Source: Sambucus nigra (Eukaryota > Streptophyta > Magnoliopsida > Dipsacales > Adoxaceae). Taken from it: DNA of 64,000 bases. The notes under the pieces are model-generated. The model did not search any database. It was not told the origin of the DNA and saw only the letters and a program-made list of their open reading frames with translations. A program made the position numbers and the translations under genes. Location of the stretch: contig OX422208.1 of NCBI GenBank assembly GCA_949130495.1, positions 643,644,023 through 643,708,022 of the forward strand, in the 5' to 3' direction. Below are positions 1 through 12,212 of the stretch, piece after piece. Position 1 is the first letter of the stretch, and every line of letters starts with the position of its first letter.

Positions 1-895
1 TTAAACTTTAATTTCTTGGCTGCGATTTTGTCAATTGGTAATTCTACCTCCTCAATATATGCCCTGATGGGATCCATCCAAGATGGCCCTAAATCAAGGG
101 TAATAAAATTCATCGTCAGATCTTCATCTATGCTTCGACCAGCTAAAACTTCAATTGGGATTGTTCTTCGTAGCTCGGTACGAGTAGCCGATGTTAATTG
201 AGCTAAAGCGTATGCTCTTGCATTCTCCATTCTTGGTATTCTGACCAATTGAACAGCAACAAATTTCGATACCAACTCCATTGCCTTTACATGGTACTTA
301 ATCATCAACTCTCATTTTGCTGCATATACACTAAGCATTTGATTTACAATCATCTGTGAGTCACTGCACACGATTACCTGCTCTGCCTTCATGATTTTTG
401 CCAAACTAAGACCTATAATCATCGCTTCATATTCGGCCTCATTATTAAAGCTTTAAATTGAAAGCGCAGAGCATATTCTATATCGATCTCGTCTGGAATT
501 TTTAATACAATCCCAGCTCCACTACCCGAGGTGCATGATGAGCCATCCCCATATAGGTTCCATACAGGTATTTCATCCTCAAACTTCTTATTGGACAAAG
601 TTCCTCGATGGAAAATTTGTTGCTCCATTATTTTCATTTCTACCACATTTTTCTGCTCGTCGACCTTCTCCTCCTGCTCTCCGACCAACTTAAGTTGGTC
701 GGGGTTTAATTCCGTGGTATCCACAGGTTGGTCGGTGTTCAGCTTTTGCTCCTCGGGGGTATCAAGATAAGTGAACTCTGCTATAAAATCTGCTATTGCC
801 TGCCCTTTTAGTGACGATCTAGGCTCATAAATTATATCATATTCACTGAGTTTTATTGCCCAATACATCAATCTCCCTGATTTTTCTGGTTTATG
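1..895 (-). pseudogene. Tat polyprotein: RNase H tail and second RNase H domain
   Basis: This continues the reverse transcriptase/RNase H reading frame. Near 515-545 the motif YGDGSS followed by SGSGAGIVL matches the start of the archaeal-type RNase H that Tat elements carry in addition to their normal RNase H. Around 400-440 an NEAEYEA-like stretch follows, but only after a frameshift near 450, and an in-frame stop lies near 320. Reading continues, broken, to the left edge with text typical of the RNase H to integrase linker. The second RNase H is an accessory domain of the retroelement polyprotein. Here it cannot be made as one product. Confidence 0.75.
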
Positions 896-901
896 AAGAG
901 C

Positions 902-2074
902 TTACCTCAACGGCATATCGGTATGTACGACTATGGTATGAGCCTGGAAGTATGGCTTCATTCTTCTACTCGCTTCAATCAGCGCCAGTGCCAACTTTTC
1001 TAATTTCAGATATCTGATCTCTGCTCCTCGGAAGGCCTTACTAGTGTAATAAATCGGTTTTTGTACTCCATCCTCTACTCTTATTAATGCCGAGCTAACT
1101 GCATTTTCAGAAACTGCCAGATATAAGTACAGTCTTTCTCCCATCACTAGCCTGGATAACAGTGGAGGTGCTCCCAAATATTTTTTCAATTCTTGAAAAT
1201 CTTTCTCACATTCTTCATTCCATTCAAAAGTCTTTCGGAGCGTTTTGAAGAATGGTAGGCATCTATTAGTTGCTCGCGACACAAACCTATTAAGTGTTGC
1301 TATTCTCCCTGTAAGACTTTGTACTTCTTTCTTCATTGTTGGAGATCGCAGCCCTAACAAAGCTTTGATCTTTTCAGGGTTTGCTTCAATGCCTATTTGA
1401 TTGATAATATACCCGAGAAACATGCCTTCTCGTACTCCAAATATGCACTTGGTCGGGTTCAGCTTCATTTGATATTTATCTAATTGATCAAAGGTCTGGC
1501 CTAAGTCAACTAGATGGTCAGCAGCTTTCTTTCTCTTTGTCAGCATATCATCAACATAGACTTCCATATTGCAACTGGTTTTTTCTGCAAACACCTTGTT
1601 CATCAACCGTTGATATGTCGCACCTGCATTTTTAAAACCAAAAGGCATAACATTATAACAATAAGTTCCCCTAGGGGTAATGAAAGAAGTACTCTCCATG
1701 TCTTCAGGTTTCAGTTTAATCTGGTTGTAACCAGAATAAGCATCCATGAAGCTCAACAGCTCGTATCCCGAGGTAGCATCCACTAGTTGATCAATTCGGG
1801 GCAAGGGAAAATGATCCTTTGGACATGCCTTGTTGAGGTCGGTAAAGTTTACACACATCCTCCATTTGTTGTTCTTCTTTTTTACCATCACCACATTCGC
1901 TAACCAGTCTGGCTACTTAACGTCTTCAATAAAGCAAGCTTTCTGGAGCTTCTCGACCTCCTCCTGTATAGCTTGGATCTTCTCGGGGCTGAACACTCTT
2001 CTTCTTTACTTCACTGGCTTGATTTCCTCATTCACATTGAGCTCGTGACATAAGAAATTTGGGTCTATTCCGGG
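902..2074 (-). pseudogene. Tat polyprotein: reverse transcriptase and RNase H
   Basis: A 330-codon open stretch (1894-902) encodes the reverse transcriptase core. It shows FMDAYSGY, the MPFGFKNAGATYQ block and the catalytic YVDD box at about 1547-1558, followed by the RNase H connection (HTDMPLR at the end). Upstream (1895-2074) the frame continues towards the DMPGIDP motif but contains two stops, one within the sequence preceding RRRVFSPEK and one before PDWLANVV. Both could come from single substitutions. The domain is well preserved, but the polyprotein is separated from gag and protease by the nested element at 2080-6440. Confidence 0.9.
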
Positions 2075-2079
2075 CATAT

Positions 2080-3503
2080 TGATTAGGCACATATTCTTCA
2101 TATTTATCCCCTTGATTTCGGTATTTTTATGATCCTGTGCAGTGTAAATAGCTTGGATTTGTCTCGTATTTATTCTACTAACCTCTTTTGGCAAGTATTT
2201 CGTGTTTTGTGTATTTCTCATGTGTTTTACAGGTATTTCATGCAAATTGGTGCGAAAGAGAACTCAAAACAGTGAAAGAAACCAAGAAATGGAGAGTTGA
2301 AGGGCATTTTTGTAATTTTACAGCCTTAGTCTGGAGGTGGGGCCAACTAGAAAGTTGAAGAGCTCTAAATTACAAGAACACTGGAAAAAATGGAACCTCA
2401 ATCCGAGCTACGATGAAGAAGTTACGATGTTTTGAAGTTGCACGATAATGGGTCGGTCCGGTCATGCGAAATACAGGCAATTAATTATGCATTTAAAGCA
2501 GTGCAACTCTTGGAAAACTTGTGCAACAAGCAACTCTGGCTGTCAAATTAGTGCTACTTGGTGCTATAAAATACCAAGCCCTACCTCATTTTCAAGAGGA
2601 GGCGAATTTTAGAGAGAGAGAGTTTTTTTTGGCATATAATTTCATATTTTTCTTTCCTTAGGATTTAGAAAACCTAGTTTGTAAGTTGAACAAGAGTTAT
2701 TCAAGATGCAAGTTCAGATCTCCTTCTTCCATTCAAGTATTTCTAAGTTCTACTTTCAATTTCTTTCGTATTGTAAGTTTAAATTACTCTTGTAGTTTAA
2801 TTTTGTTTCTCAATTAAAGTTCCTTTTCAATGCATAATAGACCTATGACTTCCTACATATCTAGAATTTTATTTTCATTTAATAAAATCATGCCTAGCTA
2901 AGTTTTTAAAGGTTGGGATGCATGACCCCTTCCCAATATAAATTACTTATGTAGAAAATAGAATTTAATTTAAAAATTTGAAAGAGTCGTGCGAGACAAT
3001 TTTACAACCATTGTAGATCTTTTAATCTCTCTTGCCCTAGGTACTTGGGATGTTTAAGAATACGATGTGCGTATAATTATTTAGCACCACTTTATATTTA
3101 CCTTTGATTTCGTATGGTGCGGGCATGAACCTCATATACGTAATGCTTAGGATCTATAAAGACTGGATTCATTCAAATTTGTAATTTACAATTTTAGTAT
3201 TCTACACGGTAAATTACTAGGGTTAGGGGATTGTATTCCAACCTACTTTCACATTCATCTTAGCATAGTTAACTTGTTTATTTTTTCCCTCTTCAACCAT
3301 CATCATCTTTTTCACTTTTATTTTAGAAGTAATAAATCACTTAAATTCAATCAAACATTCCCTGTGGATTCGATACCCAGACTCGCCATTATACCCCTTA
3401 AGAGTGTAGTTACAAGTTTAGGTTTTTTGTATTGAGGTTGGAAGCCGATAACAACGACTAGTGTATTCTTCTCATTTATTATTTAGATTCATTGATTCGA
3501 TCA
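2080..3503 (+). repeat. 5' LTR of the non-coding LTR element
   Basis: 1424 bp, TG...CA bounded and nearly identical to 5023-6440 over most of its length. A TATA-like box GCTATAAAATACC near 2570 could be the promoter. The last about 40 bases (3461-3503) differ strongly from the other LTR although the final CGATCA is shared. No standard tRNA primer-binding site is evident immediately after it. Confidence 0.88.
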
Positions 3504-5022
3504 CGTGTTCTTTCCAAGTGTGTTTTTTTTAGAAAAAAAAAATTGAAAATTTTGAAAAAGCAAAAAATATTTTTGTTCAAAATAAATAAAAATTGGAATT
3601 TAAATTTATCAAAAATATCACCTTTATTCTATTTAAAGTCTCAAATTGTTAACAATCAAAATGCACTAAGCCAAAATTGACCGAAGATGGAAATTGAAAG
3701 AAAATTGACGACTTAACGAATTAGTGTGGAGATTGATCAAACCCGGTGAGATTTTGAGCCTTTCAATTTTTTATGAGTTTTTAAATCAATTCGAGTTTAT
3801 GATTAACTCAAAGTTCTTTTCAGCGTGTTAATAAGTCGTTGATGATCTCAATCTGTTGTTTTGATCGGTTATGGGACATGTGTGAAATGTTGTCTCGAAA
3901 TTCGTGCTAAATATATCTCTAAACTTAATTAATCTCGAGATGCATATGGTAATGTGATTAGCAATTTGGACAATGAAGTAGGCCCTCGTTTGTTACCCAA
4001 AAATATTAGCCATAAAAAGTTGTGAAAAACAAAATTATCCCTTTGCAACCAAAGTTGAGCCTAATAAAATATTTTCCTTTCGTTTGATAACCCGAAAAAC
4101 TCAAATAGCCCGGAATTGTGAAAATTGAGAAAATTCATCAAGTAAGTCCAAATTGTGCAATATAAAGGGAAAAAAAAGAAAAATAGCAAGAAAAAAAAAG
4201 AAAAAAAAGAAAAAAAAGAAAATGGAAAGAGAAAGAGAAAAATGAGCAAATGCCCGAAAAAGCACTAATGGACGTCATAAGGAGATTTTTCAATTCCGAA
4301 CATTCCATCCATTCCCATTTTTACCCTTTACACTTTTTAACCCGAAAACTCCTAACCGAGTCCGAATGGTGAAATTAATTACCGCATGGAGAGCTAAGAC
4401 ATGAAAGGATAATAAAAGAGATTAAAAGGGTGTGATTAAGAGATGATGTTTTCCATTTCCAAATAATTGTATTCCGATGATGAGATCTTTTCACCATATA
4501 TTTCCTTCTTTTCAATTTTGTATGCATGAATTTGTGTCCATTATATTTACTCTTTATATCATGCATACCGAGAGAAAATAACCACAATTCGAGTGATTCG
4601 TTTGTGAGTGCATCCGTAAGAATTTGAATCAAAACGAATTTTCGGAAAGTAACGTAATGCTCAATCGGTGGAAATTTGAGGTTTAATTTTTGGCTTTGCA
4701 CACACACACTATGGTTTGAGACAGTTGAATATGAATTATGGTGATTATTTTTCGAAAAGTTTAAATTGTACAATTTTTAAGTATTTTGATATTTATTTGA
4801 GTCAATAAAGAATTTTGTGGGTGTATTCACTGCAAACCCTCACGAGACAAAACTCGTCCTACTAGGTTACCTAGGGGTTTAAAGGCTTGTTGCATATGCT
4901 AAATGCAATCGCTTGCCCGCGAAAAAGGTATTCTATCCCAATAAAAGAATTTTCAAAAGTTGAACTTTAAACTAATTTCATTTACATTGCTCGGGACGCG
5001 CAAAGTTCTAAGTTAGGGGGTG
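3504..5022 (+). other. Internal region of the non-coding LTR element
   Basis: AT-rich, with A-rich and AAAG-rich runs at 4160-4250. No credible coding region: the short open frames here are low complexity. The block at about 4820-4935, rich in short palindromes including GCATATGC-like sequence, is conserved in the inverted relative at about 22655-22780, which suggests a cis-acting role in packaging or priming. A polypurine tract (AGTTAGGGGGTG) sits directly before the 3' LTR. Confidence 0.7.
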
Positions 5023-6440
5023 TGATTAGGCACATATTCTTCATATTTATCCCCTTAATTTCGGTATTTTTATGATCCCGTGCAGTGTAAATAGCTTGGA
5101 TTTGTCTCGTATTTATTCTACTAACTTCTTTTGGCAAGTATTTCGTGTTTTGTGTATTTCTCATATGTTTTACAGGTATTTCATGCAAATTGGTGCGAAA
5201 GAGAACTCAAAGCAGTGAAAGAAACCAAGAAATGGAGAGTTGAAGGGCATTTTGTAATTTTACAGCCTTATTCCGGAGGTGGGGCCAACTAGAAAGTTGA
5301 AGAGCTCTAAATTACAAGAACACTGGAAAAAACGGCACCTCAATCCGAGCTACGATGAACAAGTTACGATGTTTTGAAGTTGCACGATAATGGGCCGGTC
5401 CGGTCATGCGAAATCCAGGCAATTAATTATGCATTTAAAGCAGTGCAACTCTTGGAAAACTTGTGCAACAAGAAACTCTGGCTGTCAAATTAGTGCTACT
5501 TGGTGCTATAAAAGACCAAGCCCTACCTCATTTTCAAGAGAAGGTGAATTTTAGAGAGAGAGAGTTTTTTTTGGCATATAATTTCATATTTTTCTTTCCT
5601 TAGGATTTAGAAAACCTAGTTTGTAAGTTGAACAAGAGTTATTCAAGATTCAAGTTCAGATCTCCTTCTTCCATTCAAGTATTTCTAAGTTCTACTTTCA
5701 ATTTCTTTCATATTGTAAGTTTAAATTACTCTTGTAGTTTAATTTTGTTTCTCAATTCAAGTTCCTTTTCAATGCATAATAGACCTATGACTTCCTACAT
5801 ATCTAGAATTTTATTTTCATTTAATAAAATCATGCCGAGCTAAGTTTTTAAAGGTTGGGATGCATGACCCCTTCCCAATGTAAATTACTTATGTAGAAAA
5901 TAGAATTTAAATTCAAAATTTGAAAGAGTCGTGCGAGACAATTTTACAACCATTGTAGATCTTTTAATCTCTCTTGCCCTAGGTACTTGGGATGTTTAAG
6001 AATACGATGTGCGTATAATTATTTAGCACCGCTTTATATTTACCTTTGATTTCATATGGTGCGGGCATGAACCTCATATACGTAATGCTTAGGATCTATA
6101 AAGACTGGATTCATTCAAATTTGTAATTTACAATTTTAGTATTCTACACGGTAAATTACTAGGGTTAGGGGATTGTATTCCAACCTACTTTCTCATTCAT
6201 CTTAGCATAGTTAACTTTTTTGTTTTTTCCCTCTTCAACCATCATTATCTTTTTCACTTTTATTTTAGAAGTAATAAATCAGTTAAATTCTATCAAACAT
6301 TCCCTGTGGATCCGATACCCAGACTCGCCACTATACTCCTTAAGAGTGTAGTTACAAGTTTAGGTTTTTTTGTATTGAGGTTGGAAGTCGATAACAACGA
6401 CTAGCGTATTACACGGACGCTCGGTTTTTCCACTCGATCA
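5023..6440 (+). repeat. 3' LTR of the non-coding LTR element
   Basis: 1418 bp copy of 2080-3503, with TATA-like TGCTATAAAAGACC near 5510. It ends ACTCGATCA and is followed by the target-site copy CATAT. Its terminal 40 bases resemble the end of the relative at 21065 more than they resemble its own partner LTR. Confidence 0.88.
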
Positions 6441-6445
6441 CATAT

Positions 6446-7231
6446 CTTCATGACTCCAAGCAAAAGTTTGTTTTCTGCTTTTTAAGAAAGCTATCAACTC
6501 CTGTTTTAATGAGGCATCTAACGACGAACCTATCTGAGTTGTTCGTTCAGGGTGCTCATCGTCCAGAATGATGTTTTCAGTAGCTTCCACCACCTGACCT
6601 TTCACGGGTTGCGACTCGTGTCTAGGATCCAATGCTTCAATTTATGCACCCTCTTCCACCTGATAGGTAGTAGTCTTTTTCCTAGATTCCTCCAGCTCCT
6701 CCTGTTCGGTAGATGAATAGTAGCATTCCCGAGCTACTTTTTTATCACCCTTCACAACTCCTACTCCAAAATTGGTTGGAAATTTTAGGCATTGATGTAC
6801 CGTAGATGGTACTGCTTCGAACTTCTTCAATCCTACCCTTCCCATGAAGATGTTGTAGGCTAATTGAACATTCTTATCCATCACAAAGAAGATTACTCTT
6901 TCTGTTCGACAAGCAGGCCATGTACAATGAACATATCCAACTTGATCGTCCCAAGTGGAAAAACTTTCTCGCCAGCAAAACCGAGGAGGGGCCTATGATA
7001 AGGCTCCAACTGGGATAACTTTAGATTTAAGTTGTCGAAGCACGAGTAGAACATAATATCAGCCGAGCTACCAGTATCAACCAGTAATCTCGAGATCATC
7101 ACTTCCTTCATTCTCATTTTGATCACCAATGGGTGATCATGAGGATACAGCACACCTGCGAGGTCATTTTTTGAGAAACCGATGACCAGTTTTTCTTTGT
7201 TGACCTTCCTCGGGCGATTATCTTCAGCCAA
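6446..7231 (-). pseudogene. Tat polyprotein: aspartic protease and linker to reverse transcriptase
   Basis: The retropepsin catalytic motif LLVDTGSSADI is at about 7070-7078 in a 112-codon stretch (7231-6893). A frame break near 6890 leads to a second stretch (6884-6642) with the ARECYYSS region typical of the protease to RT linker, then a stop and a third stretch (6632-6446) ending FAWSHEDM. The nested element begins exactly there. The protease would cleave the polyprotein. Frame breaks make it non-functional. Confidence 0.85.
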
Positions 7232-7239
7232 GTTTATTT

Positions 7240-9055
7240 GTTGAATATATGAACAATCTTGAGCCTCATTGAGGTAAGCTTTTCTTTCTGCAGTAAGGTC
7301 TCCACCTCCTGCATCTCCACGTGTAATAACATTGCAATCAAATAATCCAAAACGTATTGAAAATACCTCACGTTCTGGCTTCCTTGGTCTTTTGTGAAGA
7401 TCGGGGTCATCTTCTGGATCATATTTATGGTCTCTTTTCTTATTCTCCTCTACTCGACGAGGAGATCTAGATCTCTCTCTTGCTCGGTCGTTGTTTCTTC
7501 TTTCATTTTTACATCAACATACTTTGTCAGTTTCCTCGTCTAATGAGTGTTTCGATCTCATTCTGAAGAGCTATGCAATTTTTGGTCATGTGGCCATGAT
7601 CCTTGTGGAACTCGCAATATTTGACCTTATTCCTCTTGTCAGGGTCTGACTTCATTTTCCCTGGCCAGTTTAATTCCTCGTTGTTCTTGATTTCTTCTAG
7701 AACATGGTTGATGTCTACCTTCAAAGGAGTATAATTTTCAAATTTCTTTAATACCTCCCATGATGGCTTTGTTTTTGAGTGCTTGTCACCACCATTGTTC
7801 TTATACTCTTTCTTTTTGGCCTTATCACCCTCCGCCTTGGTTTCTTTGGTATCCATATTCTTCTTTGCAGCCATAGCCTCCTCGGCATTCATGATCTTGG
7901 CCGCTTTTGCCATCAATTCTGACATGGTTCTGGGTGGATCTTTAGCCAAAGTGTAGTATAACTTGTTGGGCAACAACCCACTCATCAGAGCAGTAACCGC
8001 TATCTTTTCCTCGTAATTAATAACTTCAAGTTTCTCGTTATTGAAGCGAGTTATATAACCCCTGGTGCTCTCACCTGCCTTTTGTCTAACACTTAACAGG
8101 TGTGCTACTCGTTTAACAGGTTTTGCTCCAAAACAGAAGTTTCCAATGAAGAGCTCGGCCAGTTAAAAGAAAGTTGAAATCTTACCCCGAGGAAGATTAT
8201 TGTACCATATTTGAGCAAATCCTGTAAGAGTTCCCGAGAATGCCCTGCATCTCATCTCATCTGGCACAGCATGATGTCGGCAGCAGCTTGGTATTTCTCT
8301 ATATGAAGGACAGGGTCGGTTTTTCCATCATATTTAGGAGTCACAACAGGTGCTTTGAACTTTGATGGTGTGGGAAAATCCACAATTGCTTGGACAAAAG
8401 GTGTCCCTTGGACAAAAGTTCTTTGTAGAGGATTCTTGGCCATTTCCCCTAATCTATCCTCCAACCTATGAATAGAGCCTTTCCACGCATCATTTCCCTC
8501 CTCGGGCTTATTGGTTTGAGCAATGGATCGTGTTGAAGTAGCTTCCTGGGATCTATCTTGTCGAGCAGCTGGTTGTGATTGGGTAGAACCCTCTCTTAGA
8601 TCAAATGGTCGTCGAAAGTTTCTCGACACAGCCTTAGGAGGACTTTTATTCTTCCTAGGGCCCAGTCGATCAAAAGGAGAGACCGTACTCAATCTTTCCA
8701 GTGCACTGGTCCTTTCCGGGGAGAGAGTGATGTGTTGTTCAGTATCTGTGGCTCGTACTGACGAAGTTCGACCAGGTTGATAAGAAAAATCTTCAGATTT
8801 ATCAGTGCGATATGAATCGCTTTGCCTAATGCGTGAAGAAAGTAAATGAGTATTTCTTTGACCACTTCGTTGTCCTGAATAGGTTGATGCTCCACATTGG
8901 ATAGTTTTCATGAGTTGTCGCATTGTTTCCTGCATGGTTGTCTGGCCTTGAGCCAAACTGGCCATGATTCCTGCCAGATCTTGGATATTTGGAGGAGCGG
9001 ATGGATTTGGGGGGTTTCTAGCATTTCGATTGCTGGATTCAGGATTGTCAGCCAT
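7240..9055 (-). pseudogene. Tat gag (capsid/nucleocapsid), frameshifted
   Basis: The start is the Met at 9055 (MADNPESS...), about 45 bases inside the primer-binding site. The first 267 codons reach the conserved start of the capsid fold, ending near 8252. The next part (about 8250-7990) is in another frame. The 7985-7527 stretch carries the C-terminal gag with CEFHKDHGHMTKNC, the Tat zinc motif, followed by IALQNEIETLIRRG. Gag would form the virus-like particle and bind RNA. At least two frame breaks separate the pieces. Confidence 0.85.
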
Positions 9056-9098
9056 TGGTGATGAATTGTTTTTGGTGAAAAATGAAAATTACAGTCGT

Positions 9099-9116
9099 TT
9101 CCCACAGACGGGGCCA
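9099..9116 (-). promoter_or_regulatory. Primer-binding site of the Tat element
   Basis: On the minus strand TGGCCCCGTCTGTGGG lies 3 bases inside the LTR. It resembles the tRNA-Asp-type TGGCGCCGT primer site of many plant gypsy elements, with one mismatch in the first nine bases. Confidence 0.75.
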
Positions 9117-9119
9117 ATC

Positions 9120-9674
9120 TGTTGATGTAAAAAATTAGACTATCTCTAATTTGTTTAATCACAGATAAAAATATATAAGACAAGAGATTTTAAAGTGGTT
9201 CAGCCTTGAATGAATGACCTACGTCCACTGTTTGTGTTTTTATTGACTGTTTAGGAATTCTCGAAGTAAGATTATTCTCAAGAAATTCCGGTCCCTTTAC
9301 AATGAGGATGATACAAGGTATTTATAGCCATGAGGTTGTACATGTGAATGGATAATACATAGCTGTTCAACAAGAGTATACATCTGTATGATAATAATCA
9401 GCATTTAATGCGCATTTAATCCTCTTAATTTTCTGATAATTAATGCTCTGATCGAGTTGCAGTTCGGACCGCCTAAGTATCTCGGTATTTATGAGTTGCT
9501 CGGTGCAGAAAAGTTCCTTGGTGAGCACCTACTGCTCGGAGTATCTGAGTTGGTCGGGGAAATTGAGTTCCTCGAAGTCAAGGTATTGTTCAGAAATGTT
9601 TGTTATTGCCATGTAGATCGACACGTGTCTCCACTTCATTATGCCATGTCAGCAGACTAAAATTGGTATCAACA
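9120..9674 (-). repeat. 5' LTR of the Tat element
   Basis: 555 bp. On the minus strand it starts TGTTGATACCAA and ends ACATCAACA, so its ends are short inverted repeats. A TATA-like CTATAAATACC lies at about 9316-9326 on the minus strand. The adjoining bases 9675-9679 (CTAAT) should be one copy of the target-site duplication; the other lies beyond the left edge. Confidence 0.85.
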
Positions 9675-11446
9675 CTAATCACAGGCATGTTTACCCTATT
9701 CTTTTCTCTTGGTGTTATGTGTCTTGATTGTAGCCTCCATTAAATTCATGTTTTCTAAAATAAGTTATGAATATAATTATTAAAAAGATAAATTTTGGGA
9801 CTGTTTTGCATGAAATATTAATGTTACTTAATACTTATAACTTTGTTGTTCTTTGGGTTGTGTTGGCGTAGTCGGTTGTATTATGGGCATGTGCATGTAG
9901 AGAAGCCCTTAGAAAGCAAATTTTGATATTTCATATGAGAACCATAGATTAAATTAATTACTTGTGTTGGAATATTATAACTATGATAGGACTTTCATGT
10001 AGCTATTATTCTGAAAATCACAATAATTATGTGTCCTTGATTTTCACTATTTAAATTTAAATTATGTAATTGGGAATTTAGTGTTGTTATGAATGTTGTT
10101 ATAATTTGTTAATTGTGCCACTTTATGAAAATATTATAATATCTAGGGGACGTTGGGTATTGTAGGTAATTGGTTTTTACCCCTTGTTATAGTACACTTA
10201 TTAGGTATGGGACTAGTAAGTGGGCCTTAGTTGCGATTTATGCTAATTAGGTATGGGACTAGTTAGTGTAAGTCTATGCGGGTTATATGATTTGGGGTGG
10301 GGGATGATTTTCTATATTACACCATTGTTACGATAGCCTAAGATTGATATCTAGGTGGAATGAAATTTTATAATCATCATCTACTTAGGATGGGACGAAT
10401 TTGTATTTTGGGAACCCTTAGTTGGGACTAAGGAGTATTTTGAGAATTTTTCACATCGCTTTTGAAGGTGGGGGAAATTAATTTGATTAATGAGTATAAG
10501 AAATTTTGAAAATTAATATCGCAGTACAAAAACGGATATTAAATTTATTGGCGACATAATGTGTCTAGGGCCGACAGTTTGAATGGGTCAAAGGACGATT
10601 TATGTCGTGTCGTGTGTGGAACCTTGTCATATCGCGAGGATCACAGGATAAAGACGGATCAGACGACAGACTTGACAATGGGATGTGTGTGTGGGTGGAA
10701 CCTTGTCATATCGTGAGGGAAGACAGTTTGAAATGGGTCAGACGGCGGACTTGACAAGGGGAAGGGTATCTTGGAAAAATTTATTTTCACGGTTAAATTA
10801 ATAAATTTAACATTTCTCGAAGGTGGGTTAATTAAAATAATATTGGTGTGGCGCATTTTAAAGAAACCTTGTGGGTATTTTTGGTGATTATTAGCCTTCG
10901 TAATTAAAAGATTTTATTGTTATGGTCGATATATATAGCACTATTGTCTGGGTTCAGGGACCCTAATTGAGAAGAGTAATCGGTTTTCATGCTCGGCACT
11001 TTGGCTCTGACACATGCGTTGACTAATATTTTTCAGGATTTATTTGGGGGTTGCTGCATAGGATTCATTGGAGATCTTTTGGAGGTGCGGCTGGATTTAT
11101 TTTATTTCTTTAGCAGTTAGATTTCTCTTTCCATTCCGTCGTATTATTTATACGACTACTTTTGAGTTTATTGGGCCTTTCGGCACCAAAGTTGTTTTAA
11201 GATTTCAGTTGGATTTATTTATTTAATTATTGAGATATTCGGAGATCACATGTGATGGATTTTTATTGCACTTTGGTGTTTTACCAGTTGAATGTCATTC
11301 ATATTTGGGTTTGATTAAAATAATTTATCTTATGGATTAAAATTTTGATGTCTCATATCTGTCACATGCTAAAGATGATATTTAATTTACTCGCCCCCGA
11401 CTTAGTTTTAGTGGCGGCCGACGCCAGAATTTAGCGGGGTGTGACA
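9675..11446 (+). repeat. 3' portion of a long LTR (probably Ty3/gypsy), host of the Tat insertion
   Basis: About 1.77 kb of non-coding sequence ending GGGGTGTGACA at 11446, an ending common in plant gypsy LTRs. Sequence to the right resumes the viral polymerase, so this LTR was inserted into the pararetrovirus copy. Its start is left of the Tat element, outside the window. It holds two internal duplications: GGTATGGGACTAGT at about 10204 and 10250, and an about 80-bp unit with CCTTGTCATATCG at about 10622 and 10701. No primer site follows it, so it is a solo or 3' LTR. Confidence 0.65.
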
Positions 11447-11451
11447 GTTTG

Positions 11452-12171
11452 TTCCTTTTAATTTGGAAGTTAGGCTTTGTCTTTTTGAAGCAAGGTCTTT
11501 AATAAAGTTTGCAGCACAATTAATTAATCTTAAAAATTATTGTAATTGTTTTCTATCTTTAAGTTGGTCTAGAAACTCAAGAATCTTTTTAGTTATGTGT
11601 TATCTTAAGGATATTTTTTCCTTATTAATACTCATTCTCACGAAATCTATTTCAATCTGAAATAATTGCATTTTCTTTTTAGAAATAATTATACCATGTT
11701 TATCTAATTCTAAAATATTCTTCCTAAGATGGTTTACATGTTCTATCTCAGTCTTGCTAGCTACAAGAATGTCATCTATGTAAACAAGACAAAATTTTAA
11801 ATATGGTCTAAATATATTATCCATTATTCTTTGGAATACTTTAGGAGCATTCAAGTATCCAAATAGTATTACTAGCCGTTCATATTTTCCTCAGGGCGCA
11901 CTAAAGGCTATCTAAGTAATACTATCTACTTGCATCTTTATTTGCCAGAAGCCTAATTTACAATCAACTTACTGAATATAATTTTGACTTTAATTAGATT
12001 AATTAGGTTATTTTTGTTTGGTATCTTCTAAGAATCAAACTCACAATTCTTATTAAGGTGTCTATAGTCTATGACCATACATATTTTTCCTCTCTTTCGT
12101 TCGACTCATTTTGAACATAGAAGGCAAGGCTATTATGTCTACTTTTGCTTTCTCTAATAATGTCGAGCTTA
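11452..12171 (-). pseudogene. Endogenous pararetrovirus: reverse transcriptase, C-terminal part
   Basis: The frame 11854-11600 encodes the reverse transcriptase palm with the catalytic YIDD box at about 11771-11782, followed by the HGI-ISKKK block characteristic of Caulimoviridae. Further left the RNase H linker (KDRKQLQ, then KDLA) is readable until 11452 but contains stops. Right of 11854 the upstream finger region is frameshifted and ends at the CACTA insertion (12172). The sequence continues at 18633 on the far side. This is an old, broken integrated copy without coding capacity. Confidence 0.82.
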
Positions 12172-12212
12172 CACTACACCAAAATGACAAAATTTTCACC
12201 TTTCAGCCGGCC

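Larger units (their letters stand above)
2080..6440 (+). mobile_element. Non-coding LTR retrotransposon (LARD-like), 4.36 kb
   Basis: Two long direct repeats (2080-3503 and 5023-6440) begin TGATTAGG and end CGATCA. They enclose a 1.5-kb AT-rich interior with no recognisable gag or pol. The five bases CATAT flank both outer ends (2075-2079 and 6441-6445). Removing the element exactly restores the DM-PGIDP codons of the host Tat polyprotein, which proves the boundaries. A purine run (about 5010-5022) precedes the right LTR, so the element points to the plus strand. It must rely on proteins from other elements. A relative lies at 21065-23726 in opposite orientation. Confidence 0.93.
1..9674 (-). 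mobile_element. Ty3/gypsy retrotransposon, Tat-type lineage, 3' end outside the window
   Basis: Read on the minus strand the order is 5' LTR (9120-9674), primer-binding site, gag, protease, reverse transcriptase, RNase H and a second (archaeal-type) RNase H, which runs off the left edge. The dual RNase H and the gag zinc motif of the CEFHKDHGH type are marks of the Tat lineage. Integrase and the 3' LTR are not in the window. The body is interrupted by a separate LTR element at 2080-6440. Several in-frame stops and frameshifts show that it is defective. Confidence 0.9.

Noticed and set aside
4061..4249. Phe-rich open frame, possible membrane peptide
   Set aside because: Generated by an AAAG/AAAAAG run.
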